Assembly: GCA_904066235.2 (NCBI GenBank) | Contig: CAJFCV020000004.1 | Coordinates: 1,984,001 to 2,048,000 of the forward strand | Reading direction: 5' to 3' | Source: Bursaphelenchus xylophilus | Lineage: Eukaryota; Nematoda; Chromadorea; Rhabditida; Aphelenchoididae | Length of the DNA: 64,000 bases | In this document: positions 11,604 through 21,700 of the stretch, piece after piece | How positions within the stretch are numbered: the first letter of the stretch is position 1 | How the letters are laid out: each line of letters begins with the position of its first letter | Translations under genes and position numbers: made by a program | The notes under the pieces: generated by a model | Database searches by the model: none | Seen by the model: the letters and a program-made list of their open reading frames with translations, nothing else | Told to the model about the DNA's origin: nothing

Positions 11604-12218
11604 CTGAATTTTGGAAAACAAAATTCCCTGGCTGGCCTGCTTCCATTTTGCCCCACACCTGAACCTGACAAATATGCGTTTTTCTCTGTCGTACTCAAAC
11701 ACGGGTTTTTCTGCGTTATAAGAATGTCACGTAGATCGCAGAAGATCTACGTAACATCGCTTCAAATTTAGGCAGAAACATAGCATTTGATAAAGAAAAT
11801 CATGAAAAATATTGAAATTCATTAATTCACATTATTTAAAACAGTATAAAACAGAAAATTTAACAGTAGTACAGCATTACTCAAGAAAAACTCGGTAGGA
11901 TTCATCAGACTTGGATGCAAATTGTAGTGAAAAAAAAGTGGTGAAAATTTCTGTCATGCTAAATCAAGCAAATCAAGAGAAATCAAAACTTTTATGACAG
12001 AGATTCTCTTCAGCAGGGTATAAAACACGGCAAAAACCAGCAATCTTCAATTCGACTTCATTCTTCAATTGCTTGTTGGATTAATTTTATACCATCAAGT
12101 AAGCTTGTGATCAGATTTAACACGTTTTTTGATTTCAATTGTTGTTATTTCCTTTATAGAGCTTTTTATTTTAATTTTTTCAATTTTCAGACCTCTTCTA
12201 ATAAATCTTCTAATAACC

Positions 12219-13029
12219 ATGTTTCCATCGCAATCATTTTTCCTCTCCGCTGACGCTGCCTTCCAACCGACCGGATTCCAACCAGCTTTTGTACCAATTG
12301 CCCATCCCCACCATGTTTATCCGATTGGATACCACCAAGCAAGCCCGATGGCTTACATTCCACCAATGTATTATAACCACGGCTTGATCTCGCCAGCAAA
12401 ACCAATTTGCTGGCAATCATCAAAATTTCATCTATAATCAAGCCCAAAATTTCGATGAACCTCAGCCCCAAGCCTCTCAGCAAGTGCCAGAGGAACAAAC
12501 ACGTCGACCTTTGAGTATCCGACGAAACGCCCGGACCGATGGATTTCCTGCAGGACCGGAAAGGCAACAAGACACTGAGGCCACACAAAAGTTGCGAGAA
12601 TGGGTAAGTATTTTTTTATTAACAAACTGTTTGTTGCTGATCAATGCAACGTAATGACTAATGTTTCAGGCAGAGCGATTCAGAGCCCGCAGAGATCAGC
12701 TTAAAAAAGAACGAGACTCAGAGGTTGTTGTGGTGTCAGGTAAGTACCATACTCTAACATACGCAAACATACTAGTAAATAAATTAAATCAGTCATCATT
12801 TTTTCTGAAAAATCAAAAACCTTTAAATCATCCCAACTTTTCAGAAACCGAATGCACCATTTGTTTCGACAAGGCCAGGAACCCAACAAGTTGCAAAGCA
12901 TGCAAGCAGATCATCGGATGCCAACGATGCATTAGGAATTGGATTCGAACACAAGCGGATAGCAATAAAGCACCGTCGTGTCCGTTATGTCGAGGAGATG
13001 GGTTTGCAAATTTTGAATTGTTCGATTAA
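12219..13029 (+). CDS. RING-finger protein (putative E3 ubiquitin ligase), apparent frameshift
   Basis: Exons 12219-12603, 12670-12739 and 12845-13029. The N-terminus is Tyr/Pro/Gln-rich and low complexity, then a charged helical stretch (LREWAERFRARRDQLKK), then a C-terminal RING: CTICFDKARNPTSCKACK, IIGCQRC, CPLC. A splice acceptor (TTTTCAG) at 12181-12190 lies 28 bp before the ATG, fitting a trans-spliced or UTR-spliced start. The frame of the first part (from 12219) and the frame needed from about 12390 onward differ by one base; there is a stop in the latter at 12385-12387. Either a one-base indel has broken the gene, or there is an assembly error, or an 82-bp intron (12315-12396, weak sites) is removed, which would give 185 aa. 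The skipped stretch looks coding, which favours an indel. The RING resembles those on the opposite strand nearby. Function beyond ubiquitin ligation is not known. Confidence 0.65.
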
Positions 13030-13038
13030 AATTTTTTT

Positions 13039-13048
13039 AATAAATAAA
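13039..13048 (+). terminator. Poly(A) signal of the plus-strand RING gene
   Basis: Overlapping AATAAATAAA starts ten bases after the stop codon. Confidence 0.6.
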
Positions 13049-13500
13049 AATTTTAAATATGTTTCAATTGATTCTTTTAAGTCAGTTATCAAAGCATCAA
13101 GGGCCCAGTAAAAAGATTTTCTTCAATAAACTCATTTTTTATTTAAAAAATTAAACCGACAGTTAGTAATACAATCTTGGGTAGACGATTCGCGTCAGCT
13201 TGTCATTGCAAGTATAAGAGAGGCCAGAAAAAGGCCTAATTAGTTGAAATTGGAATATTTTGGGGTATTTTACATGTACCCACATCAATAATGTCTAGAT
13301 AAAAGTTACAGATCTTCGTTTTTTTTATTTTTTTTTCTTTTGCATGTTACAATAACTCAGGGTCGACATGGCAGGCCCGTGACGGCGCCTGCCATGTCTG
13401 CCCCATCCCGTACAAGCAAACAAAACAAGCTTTCGACCAATTCGCAGTGATATCAGTTTATTTCCCGAATACGAACGCAATGTTTCCAATTCCTGTTTTT

Positions 13501-16500
13501 TCAAATTCCCCATTTCGACCTCCAATGGGCGCGGCAGAGGGGGCATCTTCTGGCGGTCCGATGCTCCGCCGCTTCCAGCCATCGGCGGAGGCAGGGTCGG
13601 CAGCCGATCAGCTGTCGGCAGGATGGGCACCAGACCGGATCCTGGGGCGGGTCCGTGCAGATTGTGCAGGTGCGGTCTGAATTTTGGAAAAAAAATTTTA
13701 AAATGAATAAAAAAATTTTGACAAGGAAAGTACTTCTATGGGGTGTGGAATTACCGGTCGAGATATACATCAAAAAATTCGCAAAAATTTTCTGATTCAG
13801 AATATATATAAATTAGCTGCCTAATTTTGGTCTAATGACATGTTTTTGTCCTCAGAAGTTTTCTCGTGACACCATGCAAGTGTCTTTTTGACCGTGTTTT
13901 TACCAATAAAAAAATTTTGTTTTATGCTAAACTAAATTCTAAGGCCATGACAAGCCTTAAAATATCAAATTGGATTACAACTACACCTTAAAAGTAGTTC
14001 CAATGTAAAAAATGGGTTCTAGTGTGGCAAAAAGAATCGAACCCGTTTCCCTCGGATTTCCAACCCAGCGCTCTAACCACTCGGCCACACCGCTCTCTTC
14101 CGAAGGAAGAGACCGAGCGCGCTTTTGTTGCCGCAGATTTTTTTCCTCGAGAAAAACATTTATTGAAAAAACTCGCTGATAGACCAAAAATTAGGCAGCT
14201 AATTTATATATATTCTGAATCAGAAAATTTTTGCGAATTTTTTGATATATATCTCGACCGGTAATTCCACACCCCATAGAAGTACTTTCCTTGTGAAAAA
14301 AAAACAAAATAATTGTACCGTCGGAAAGACGGCGGTTGCTTGGCTGATTCGGCAAATGTCGAGTGGTTGGTCGGACTTGTGCCGCTCGTGCTGGACGTTG
14401 AAAAGGCTAAAAATTTTAACGTCTATTTTTACCAAGTTGACCGGTCAAATTGGGCAAGTTGACTGATCAAATTCACCCTCAAAATCCTGTTGCTAGCAAA
14501 AAAAAATGAATTTTTGGCCATGTTTACCGGTCAGATTGTGCAAGTCGACCGGTCAGATTTGGCAAGTTGACCGGTCAAATTCCACCTCAAAATCCTGTTG
14601 CTAGCAAAGAAATTAAATTTGGCCAAGTCTGCTGGTCAATTTGGGCAAGTCGACTGGTCAAATTCACCTTCAAAATCCTGCTGTTAGCAAAAAAAATTTA
14701 ATTTGGCCAAGTCGGCTGGTCAATTTGGGCAAGTCTACTGGTCAGATTGGGCAAGTTGACCAGTATGATTCACCTTCAAAATTATGTTGCTAGCAAAAAA
14801 ATTGAATTTGGACATTTTGGCCGGTCATATTGGGCAACCTGGCCGGTCATATTGGTCAAGTTCATCTACCAGATTCCACCTTCAAAATTTTGCTGCTATC
14901 AAAGAATCAAACTTGGCCAAGTTAACCGGTCACATTGGCCAAGTTAACTGGTCAGATTCCACCTCAAAACCCGGCCAATAAATAGAAAAACCTACATGAG
15001 GCTCGTCGTTCTCCCGTTCACGCTGCTCCAAATCCCAATAAAATTGTTCCATATACGCTTCATAACTGACCAATCCGGCCAGTTCGGGGTCTATGCGCAG
15101 CATTCGCAACAGATTCGTGTCGGTGATTCGGGGCTCCTGATTGGGCTGCAGTTGCACTCCCCACCCCCGTTGCTGCGGAGTGAAGGAGGCGGCCGGAGCG
15201 CCCGAGGGTCCCGGCACGGCTTCAGCGCGGAGATTTGGCTGGAGGAGCCCCGATTGTTGACGTCCGCCGCCTGGCCGGGGCCGCTCCAACGCTGCTGCGG
15301 TTGGTCGTTGAGGCAGTTCCTCGCTTCGTGGAGGCGGGCTGGCGCTTCTTCGCTCCGCTGTCGATGCAGAGGACTCGTCATCGCTGCTCGGGGCGTTTAA
15401 AATTGAGGAATCTTAAAAAAAAGGAACGAGTTTTTTCGAAAAAATCAAATTTTTCGCCTCCCGGCTTTTCGGGTCGAAGACAGTTCGGGTCAATACAAAA
15501 TCGATGGATAGGGGACGTAGGGCAGGTGAAGACCCAAAACAATTGCAGGAAGTGCCTACGAGGCCTGGCAAAGTCGTTGGATGTTCGGCGGACGCTCGGC
15601 GAAGGCTCGGCGGAGACTTGGCGAAGGAATGAAATATGTCCACGTTTTCTTATTTTAGCTATTACTAACGTTAGTTTTCTTTATCCTGAGTTACTGTAAC
15701 ATATATAAGACCAAAATTTATGGCAAAAAACGAAGATCCGTAACTTTCATCTAGATATTATTGATGTGAGTACATGTAAAAAACCTCAAAACAGGTGATA
15801 CGATACCCTAGGACCCGACCAATCTTATTATTTCTGTTAACTAAGTAAGCCTTTTCCCAGGCCCCCATGCATATATGCATATAACGATCGACGTGATCCA
15901 TAGTATCGTTGGCCCGAGCTGTCGCTGGCCCGAAATTTCGTAGACTTGACTCAAGTTTGGGCTAGTTCTCTGTGGGAAGTATGAGAGATTGCTCATGTTT
16001 ACCGCCTATTTTGAGGTATTTTACATGTACTCACATCAATAATATCTAGGTACAAGTTACGGATCTTCGTTTTTTGATGCAAAATTTGGCCCTTTATATG
16101 TTAGAATGACTGAGGGTAAAGAAAACTACCGCCAGTAATAGCCAAAATTAGAGAAATAGCTCATATTGTAGGCCTTCGCCAAGTCTCCGCCGAGCCTCCG
16201 CCGAGCGTCCGCCGCCCATCTAGAGGCTTTTCCAGGCCTCGTAGGCAATTCCTACAACTTTTTTTGGGTATCCAACCGCTCTACCTCCCCGTATCGATCG
16301 ATTTTGTGCTGACCCGAACTATCGTCGACCCGAAAAGTCGGGATGCAAAAAAATAAATAAAAAAGTGCAAAATCAAAAAAAATATCTTTACCATCGTCCG
16401 AGCTTGTGCTTTGGGGTTGGTCGACAAGTACGCGGCGGTATGTTACTATTGCATTACGTCTGAATGGGGCAAGGGGACTCGGTAGATGGTGATGGGGCTG

Positions 16501-17262
16501 CGAATTGTCAGCCTGCACATAAAGAACGACAAAGCCTCTGGCGCGAGTGCTCGCGATTTTCGCGTCCACCGCGCCCGGATTTGGGCCGTGGAGGTGGGGA
16601 GTTGTCTGAAAACTTGGAAAATAATTTTTTTTTTTTTTTTGAGGAAATAAGCGAAGGGACAACAAAGAAAAAATCAAAACAAAAAAACGAAAAAAATGAA
16701 AACCCAAAAGTAAAAAACCCTAAAAAATCGCAAAAATAAAAAACGAAAAGAAATAAAAACCAGAAAAATTTAAAAAACCCCAAACATCCCAAAAATAAAA
16801 ATCGAAAAAAATGAAAACCCAAAAAAAAAAATAAAAATCAAAGAAAAATAAAAACCAGAAAAAGTAAAAACCCCAAAAAATCCCAAAAATAAATATTTAA
16901 AAAAATATAAATAATAAAAAAATCCTCCAAAAATAAAAATTAAAATCCCAAAACAATAAAAATCAAAAAAAAAAAAATAAAATAAAAACCAGAAAAATTT
17001 CAAAAAACCCCAAAAAATCCCAAAACTAAAAACCTCTTACGATGTCTGCGACGATACTATATTCTTCCCCAGTCCGATGCACCGAGATGCTGCATCTGCA
17101 ATTCCTCCGCGAGCAGATGTAGCGATAGGCGGCGTCCACACCAGCGGGCGCAACTCGCGCCGTTCCTCGCCGAAACAAAAACCCGCGACGTGAGAACATG
17201 GGATGGATATTGGCCATCAACTGAATCCATCGTGATCGGTCGGGCTCGCCGACCACCTCCAT
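13501..17262 (-). CDS. FLYWCH zinc-finger protein with C-terminal RING finger
   Basis: Proposed exons in coding order: 17262-17041, 16605-16392, 15411-14992, 13676-13501; total 1032 nt (343 aa), all phases consistent. Residues about 20-85 form a FLYWCH-type domain: FLFRR...YRYIC...CRCSI, then HLH after the first splice junction. The middle is Pro/Ser/acidic (SSDDD, ERRSASPPPR). A helical segment (MLRIDPELAGLVSYEAYMEQ) precedes the RING (CTICTDPPQDPVWCPSC, IGCRPC, CPLC). FLYWCH domains bind DNA in PEB-1 and FLH proteins; RING domains recruit E2 enzymes. The exon 3-4 link uses a weak donor (G|GTTTTT, next to a better-looking GTAGGT out of phase). It is supported because the plus-strand RING gene has a phase-1 intron at exactly the same place, two codons plus a split codon before the first RING Cys. 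If that link is wrong, exons 1-3 and the RING exon are separate genes. The start ATG follows a TTTCCCAG acceptor. Confidence 0.62.
13720..14300. repeat. Long inverted repeat, family R2
   Basis: Arms beginning GGAAAGTACTTCTATGGGGT at 13722 and ending with the reverse complement at about 14290. Lies in intron 3 of the FLYWCH-RING gene and holds a tRNA-like sequence near its centre (14022-14090). Confidence 0.7.
14022..14090 (-). other. tRNA-Ser-like sequence or pseudogene
   Basis: 69 nt on the minus strand with perfectly paired ends GTGTGGC/GCCACAC, an A-box-like GGCCGAGTGGTTAGAGC and B box GGGTTCGATTC. The putative anticodon loop TTGGAAA (GGA, serine) sits on a stem with wobbles and a mismatch. 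The spacing does not fit a normal type I or II cloverleaf, so a tRNA-derived pseudogene is likelier than a working gene. Located in an R2 repeat. Confidence 0.4.
14440..14970. repeat. Minisatellite with TTGACCGGTCA words
   Basis: Five diverged units of about 84-109 bp, marked by CAAAATCCTGTTGCTAGC at about 14479, 14588, 14672, 14778 and 14886. Each has one to three GACCGGTCA-like palindromes followed by TTGGGCAAGT. Intron 3 of the FLYWCH-RING gene. Confidence 0.8.
15466..16345. repeat. Inverted-repeat element, family R5 (complete)
   Basis: Ends read CTTTTCGGGTCGA-GACAGTTCGGGTCA and its inverse ACCCGAAAAGTCGGGA. The arms of about 300 bp share words GCCTACGAGGCCTGGCAAAG, GGCGGAGACTTGGCGAAG and TGTGAGTACATGTAAAA. 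About 880 bp, no ORF. It fills intron 2 of the FLYWCH-RING gene. Other members: 19060-19825, 21795-22432, 63485-63970, arms near 4.3 and 10.1-10.35 kb. Confidence 0.7.
16622..17030. repeat. A-rich minisatellite
   Basis: Degenerate short units such as AAAACCCCAAAAAATCCC and AATAAAAACCAGAAAAA repeated for about 400 bp. Open frames here are low-complexity artefacts. Intron 1 of the FLYWCH-RING gene. Confidence 0.8.
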
Positions 17263-17387
17263 GGCCCAACCGGTGCATGAAATTAATTTGGAGGCTGGGA
17301 AATTTGGAATCAAAAAAAATTTAATTTTTGAAAGTTGAAAATTGAGAAAAAATTCTTTTTGATTTTTTTGCACTTGGTGTAATTTCG

Positions 17388-17685
17388 GATCCACCATACT
17401 CGCCGGACCTCTCGCCCATCGACTACCACTTTTTCAAGCATCTGGACAACTTCCTGCAGGAGAAATGCTTCAAAAACCAAGACGACGCCAAAACCGCCTT
17501 CGCCGACTTTATCGCCTCCAGAACTCCGGATTTTTACGCTACCGGCATAAATAAACTTGTTTCTCGTTGGCAAAAGTGTGTTGATTCTACGGTTTTTATT
17601 TCGATTAATAAAGTTTATTATAAAAAAAGTTATGGTGTTTTAAAGTTAAAGGTTAAAATCCGACATTTCATATTGAACAACCTAA
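17388..17685 (+). mobile_element. Mariner transposase 3' fragment with right terminus
   Basis: The plus strand encodes DPPYSPDLSPIDYHFFKHL, the signature around the third catalytic Asp (SPID) of mariner transposases, followed by LVSRWQKCVDST near the C-terminus. The right terminal repeat ends CAACCTAA at 17685 before TA. The 5' two thirds, including the DNA-binding domain and first two catalytic acids, are missing. Lies about 125 bp upstream of the FLYWCH-RING start, on the opposite strand. Confidence 0.85.
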
Positions 17686-18755
17686 TACTTTTAATGGGCT
17701 ATAAATCGACTTGTCCAAATTTCGGACTGCGATTTTCTAGGGCAACCGTGCAATGCGATTACTTTTTCCAAGAGATCACGGAAAATGAAGAGAGTGGTTA
17801 GAGAAAAGTCTTTTTTTCACCAAATCTGTGCGCGTTCGGCTTTGGAAAATTGAATTTTTTGTTGAATTATATCGAAAAGAAACTTGATCTTTCAACTTTT
17901 TGGTTTTTCGGCCAAAAAATCTGGGCAATTCTTCGCCAAGTCTCCGCCGAGCATCCAAAATTTTTAGGCCCAAAAAAACCTAGAATTTCTTGCGATTATT
18001 CACAGAGGAAGTACTCCAAGTGCGACGCTCAGATTTTGATGAAACTTGGCGCAAATTTAGAATAATTTTTTATAAGATATATGCGAGAATCCTAGCTCGC
18101 GCTTTGCAGAAACAACCGAGATTTTTAGAACGAAAGTTGGCCAAAAATTTAGGAATTTTGCCGAATTTCGGCACGGAAAGTTTCATGCCTATTTCTACCG
18201 TAAAGGATAATGTTTCTACAAAAAATCAAAATTTTCCGCAGGAAACTGCCAAAGTTATGGCCAAAAAGCGCCTTTCTCTCTGACCGCTCTCCACGTTTAG
18301 CGTGCTCTCTCGGCGGCAAAAATCGTTCGATATCTCGGTGGCGCCCGCAAAGCGCGGGCTAAAACTTTCAGGAATTGATATTTAGTCCATACCCGACGTG
18401 TGTGCAAATTTTAAAGAAAATCTGAGCGTCGCACTTTGAGTACTTCCCCTATCAGTTGAAAAAATGGTCTTTTCTCAAAACGAGTCTTGTAATTTTGTTA
18501 CAACACTTTTTCCATACAAAATTCTCTAAGAAAATCACAAAATATACGTCTTTTCTCTGGCCCTCTCTTCATTTTTGATACTCTCTCGTCCGCAAAGAAT
18601 CGTTGGATATCTCGGCGCTCATTGCGAATGATGAACTGAAATTTTTAGAAGTTAATTTTCGACTAATATAAAATTTTTGGATACTTTCAAAAAAAAATTT
18701 TTTTTGATTTTTTTATTTCAACAAATATTTTACAATCATCACATTTATAACTTAT
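17686..18755. repeat. Intergenic region with R4 palindrome
   Basis: 18008-18461 is an R4 element: it begins AGTACTCCAAGTGCGACGCTC and ends GCGTCGCACTTTGAGTACTT, with the internal words CAGAAACAACCGAG and GGCCAAAAA. 18470-18755 has a further weak R4-like stretch (ATCGTTGGATATCTCGGCG) and AT-rich DNA, and is the 3' flank of receptor 2. No gene seen. Confidence 0.6.
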
Positions 18756-21700
18756 TTATCGCGTCCCGAGTGCCGTAATATCCGCGAACGGTCGATGCAG
18801 ATGGTCGCCAGTGAGTAGAAGAACGACAATGTTTTCCTTGTTCATAGTCATCATGTCTTCGATGCCTCGCAGCACCGATAAGACCAAGCCGAAACGAGTG
18901 CCAACCTCGCGATTTCCGTCTTTTCGTTTGCAGTATTCGTAGAGTTCGTGGTTGATTTGGTCGACGAGATGGTCGTAGTCGGAGCAGTCGAGGTAGTAGG
19001 CTACTGAAAATGGAAGATTAAACAAGTTATAGGGGATTTATTCGCGTCCCAAATTTTTTGGGTCGACGGCAGTTCGGGTCAAAAAAATAAAAAAAAAAGC
19101 TTGAAATACAGTGAGGGACCTGATCCAATGGCAAAAAACGTCTCCTTTTGCATCCCAGAAAGGGCCAAAATGCCTCCAAACCCTTCTCTTCTCTAAGCTA
19201 AAAAACTCCGTTTTAAAAAGCGCGCCCTTTCCTTCAAGGCGGGCTCTTCAAATCGGGGTTTTTTAGTTTAGAGAAGGGAAGGGTTTGGAGACATTTTGGT
19301 CCCTTCCGGGATGCAAAATGAGTCGTTTTTTGCCATTGGATCCCGTCCCTCACTGTAGAAGTATTGATCGATTAAAATCGATCAATAGGAGGAGTAGAGT
19401 ACGCGAATACCCAAAAAAAAAGTTGTAAGAAGTGCCTACGAAGCCTGGCAAAGCCGTTGGATGGTCGGCGGACGCTCCGAGAAGGCTCGGCGGAGACTTG
19501 GCGAAGGCTTGCAATAATCTCAGTTTCTCTAGTTTTAGCTATTACTAACGTTAGTTTTCTTCAGTCTGAGTTGTTGCAACATATGTATATATATAAGATC
19601 AAAATTTGCGGGGAAAAAACGAAGATCCGTAACTTTTATCTATATATTATTGATTTGAATACATGTAGAATACCTCAAAATAGGTGACAAGCTATCCTGG
19701 GACCCGATAAATCTTATTATTTCTACTAACTAAGCCTTTTCCTAGGCCCCCATGCATACAACGACGAACCGACGCGATCCTAGAGTACTGTTGACCCGAG
19801 CTGTCGCTGACCCGAAAAGTCGTAAAAAGTCGCAAAATTTCGCCGACTTTTTTTAGAGATATTGAACGACTTTTGCCGCCGAGAGAGTACGCTAAACGCG
19901 GAGAGCGGTCAGAAAGGAACACGCTTTTTGGCCATAACTTCGCTAGTTTCGCGAGGAAAAAATTGATTTTTTGTGGAAACATTACCCTTTCTGGTAGAAG
20001 TCGGCACGATACTTTTTGGACCGAAATGCGGCAAAAAATGTCAAATTTTTGCCGACTTTCGGTCGAAAAATCTCGGTTGTTTCTGCAAAGCGCGAGCTAT
20101 TACTCTCGCATGTATTTTCGAAAAGAACAGTCTATATTTGTGCCAAGTTTCATCGACACCTGAGCGTCGCACTTGGCGACTTCCCCTCTAAATTTATTCG
20201 CCACCAAACTCACAGTCCCTCCACAAAATGATTCCGGCCAATGCGGCCGTCTCCACCGCATCAATGCGAATGTTCTTGAACTTCTTCGCAATCTTCACGA
20301 CCTTGATTTGGAAGGGCTTTAAGATCTGCGCCGACGCGTGCGGATGGCGATCGTTCGAGTAGAAGTGCGTGAAACAGTCCGCCTGCGCGTAAATCCCAAG
20401 ATTTAGGAGGAGTTTGCTGTCGTCCGCGCGAAAGTACAACGAGTTCAGGTAGAGGCGGTTCAGATGACCGAAGGGGTATTGGAAAATCTCAAAGATTTGT
20501 CGCTGAAAAATTGAATCTCTTTGCGGGCTTCAAATCCAACAAAAAAAAATTGTCACATTTTTTGCCAACTTTTGAGCTAAAAATCTCATTTCTGCAAAGC
20601 GCAAGCTAATAGGCGGACCTGATCCAGTGGCAAAAAAGCGTCATTTTGCATCCGGGAAGCATCAAAAATGTGGCAAAATACCTCCCTCTCCAAGTTAAAA
20701 AACTCTGATTTCAAAAGCGCGCCCGCTCTTTTTGTGATGGAAACAGCGCGCCCTTTCAAAACAGAGTTTTTTTTTGTTACAGAGGGAGGCATTTTGCCAC
20801 ATTTTTTGATACTTCCCGGATGCAAAATTATACGTTTTTTGCCACTGGATCAGGTCCTTCATTGTAGAAAAGTTCTTGCTAAATTTTTGCCAAGTTTCAT
20901 CCAAATCTGAGGGTCGCACGACAAACTGAGATAATCAACGGTCAGGCGAATGGATTTGAGAATATCGCAAAAAAAGACGCAAAAAATCTTTTTGACGAGG
21001 AAGAAATGGGGAATTTTTGGGGTGAGAGCGTACGTTTTTGCGCGTCTTTTCTCTGTCTTCTCTGTCAAATTGAAACGAAGTGTAAAAAACCGATAGCGAC
21101 AAGTCTATTCCGGTCACCGGACTCCTCAGTTTGACGTGCGTCGCACTTGGAGCACTTCTGCTGTTAGCTTCGCATCCTGCATCGCTCTTACCTTCTCCTC
21201 ATCCGAGAAGTCGCTGAACGGCTGGAAGTGCTCATTCAGCATCTTCAGCACGTAGACGAACTGAGCCCGCTCGAACTGCAGACAGTCGTTCAGAGTTCCG
21301 GGACGAAACTCCAACGTCTTGTCGAAGAGGGACTCCGGGTTCAGGGCGTAGTAAAGGTTCTGGGTTTCTTCGATGAATTTCTTATAGCCTAGGGTCATTT
21401 CGTCCAGAATCGACTTTTTCTTCGTCTGAAGTGGACAGGACGGGCTCCTCCTCTTCGGTCCGGTTTTGTCGAAGTTGAAGCGAATGTCTGGAAAAAAAAT
21501 CCTGGTTGATTTTGCCGCGACACACATTTTTCTCGTCGGCGATGCGATTCTCAATGCGACAGAGTGCCATTATTTTCCCGACGGACTGATAGAACCCTCG
21601 TATTGGTCGAGTTCATCTTAATGGCTCTATCAGTCTGTCGGGAAAATAATGAGGATTTTTGTCGCGTCATGGAAGTGGCCATCATCGCCTTGCGATGTCT

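Noticed and set aside
14440..14970. CRISPR-like array
   Set aside because: Units are diverged along their length, lack constant repeats with unique spacers, and lie in a nematode intron.
16464..17003. Lys/Asn/Phe-rich open frames
   Set aside because: They are low-complexity translations of the A-rich minisatellite and the second exon of the FLYWCH gene in other frames.
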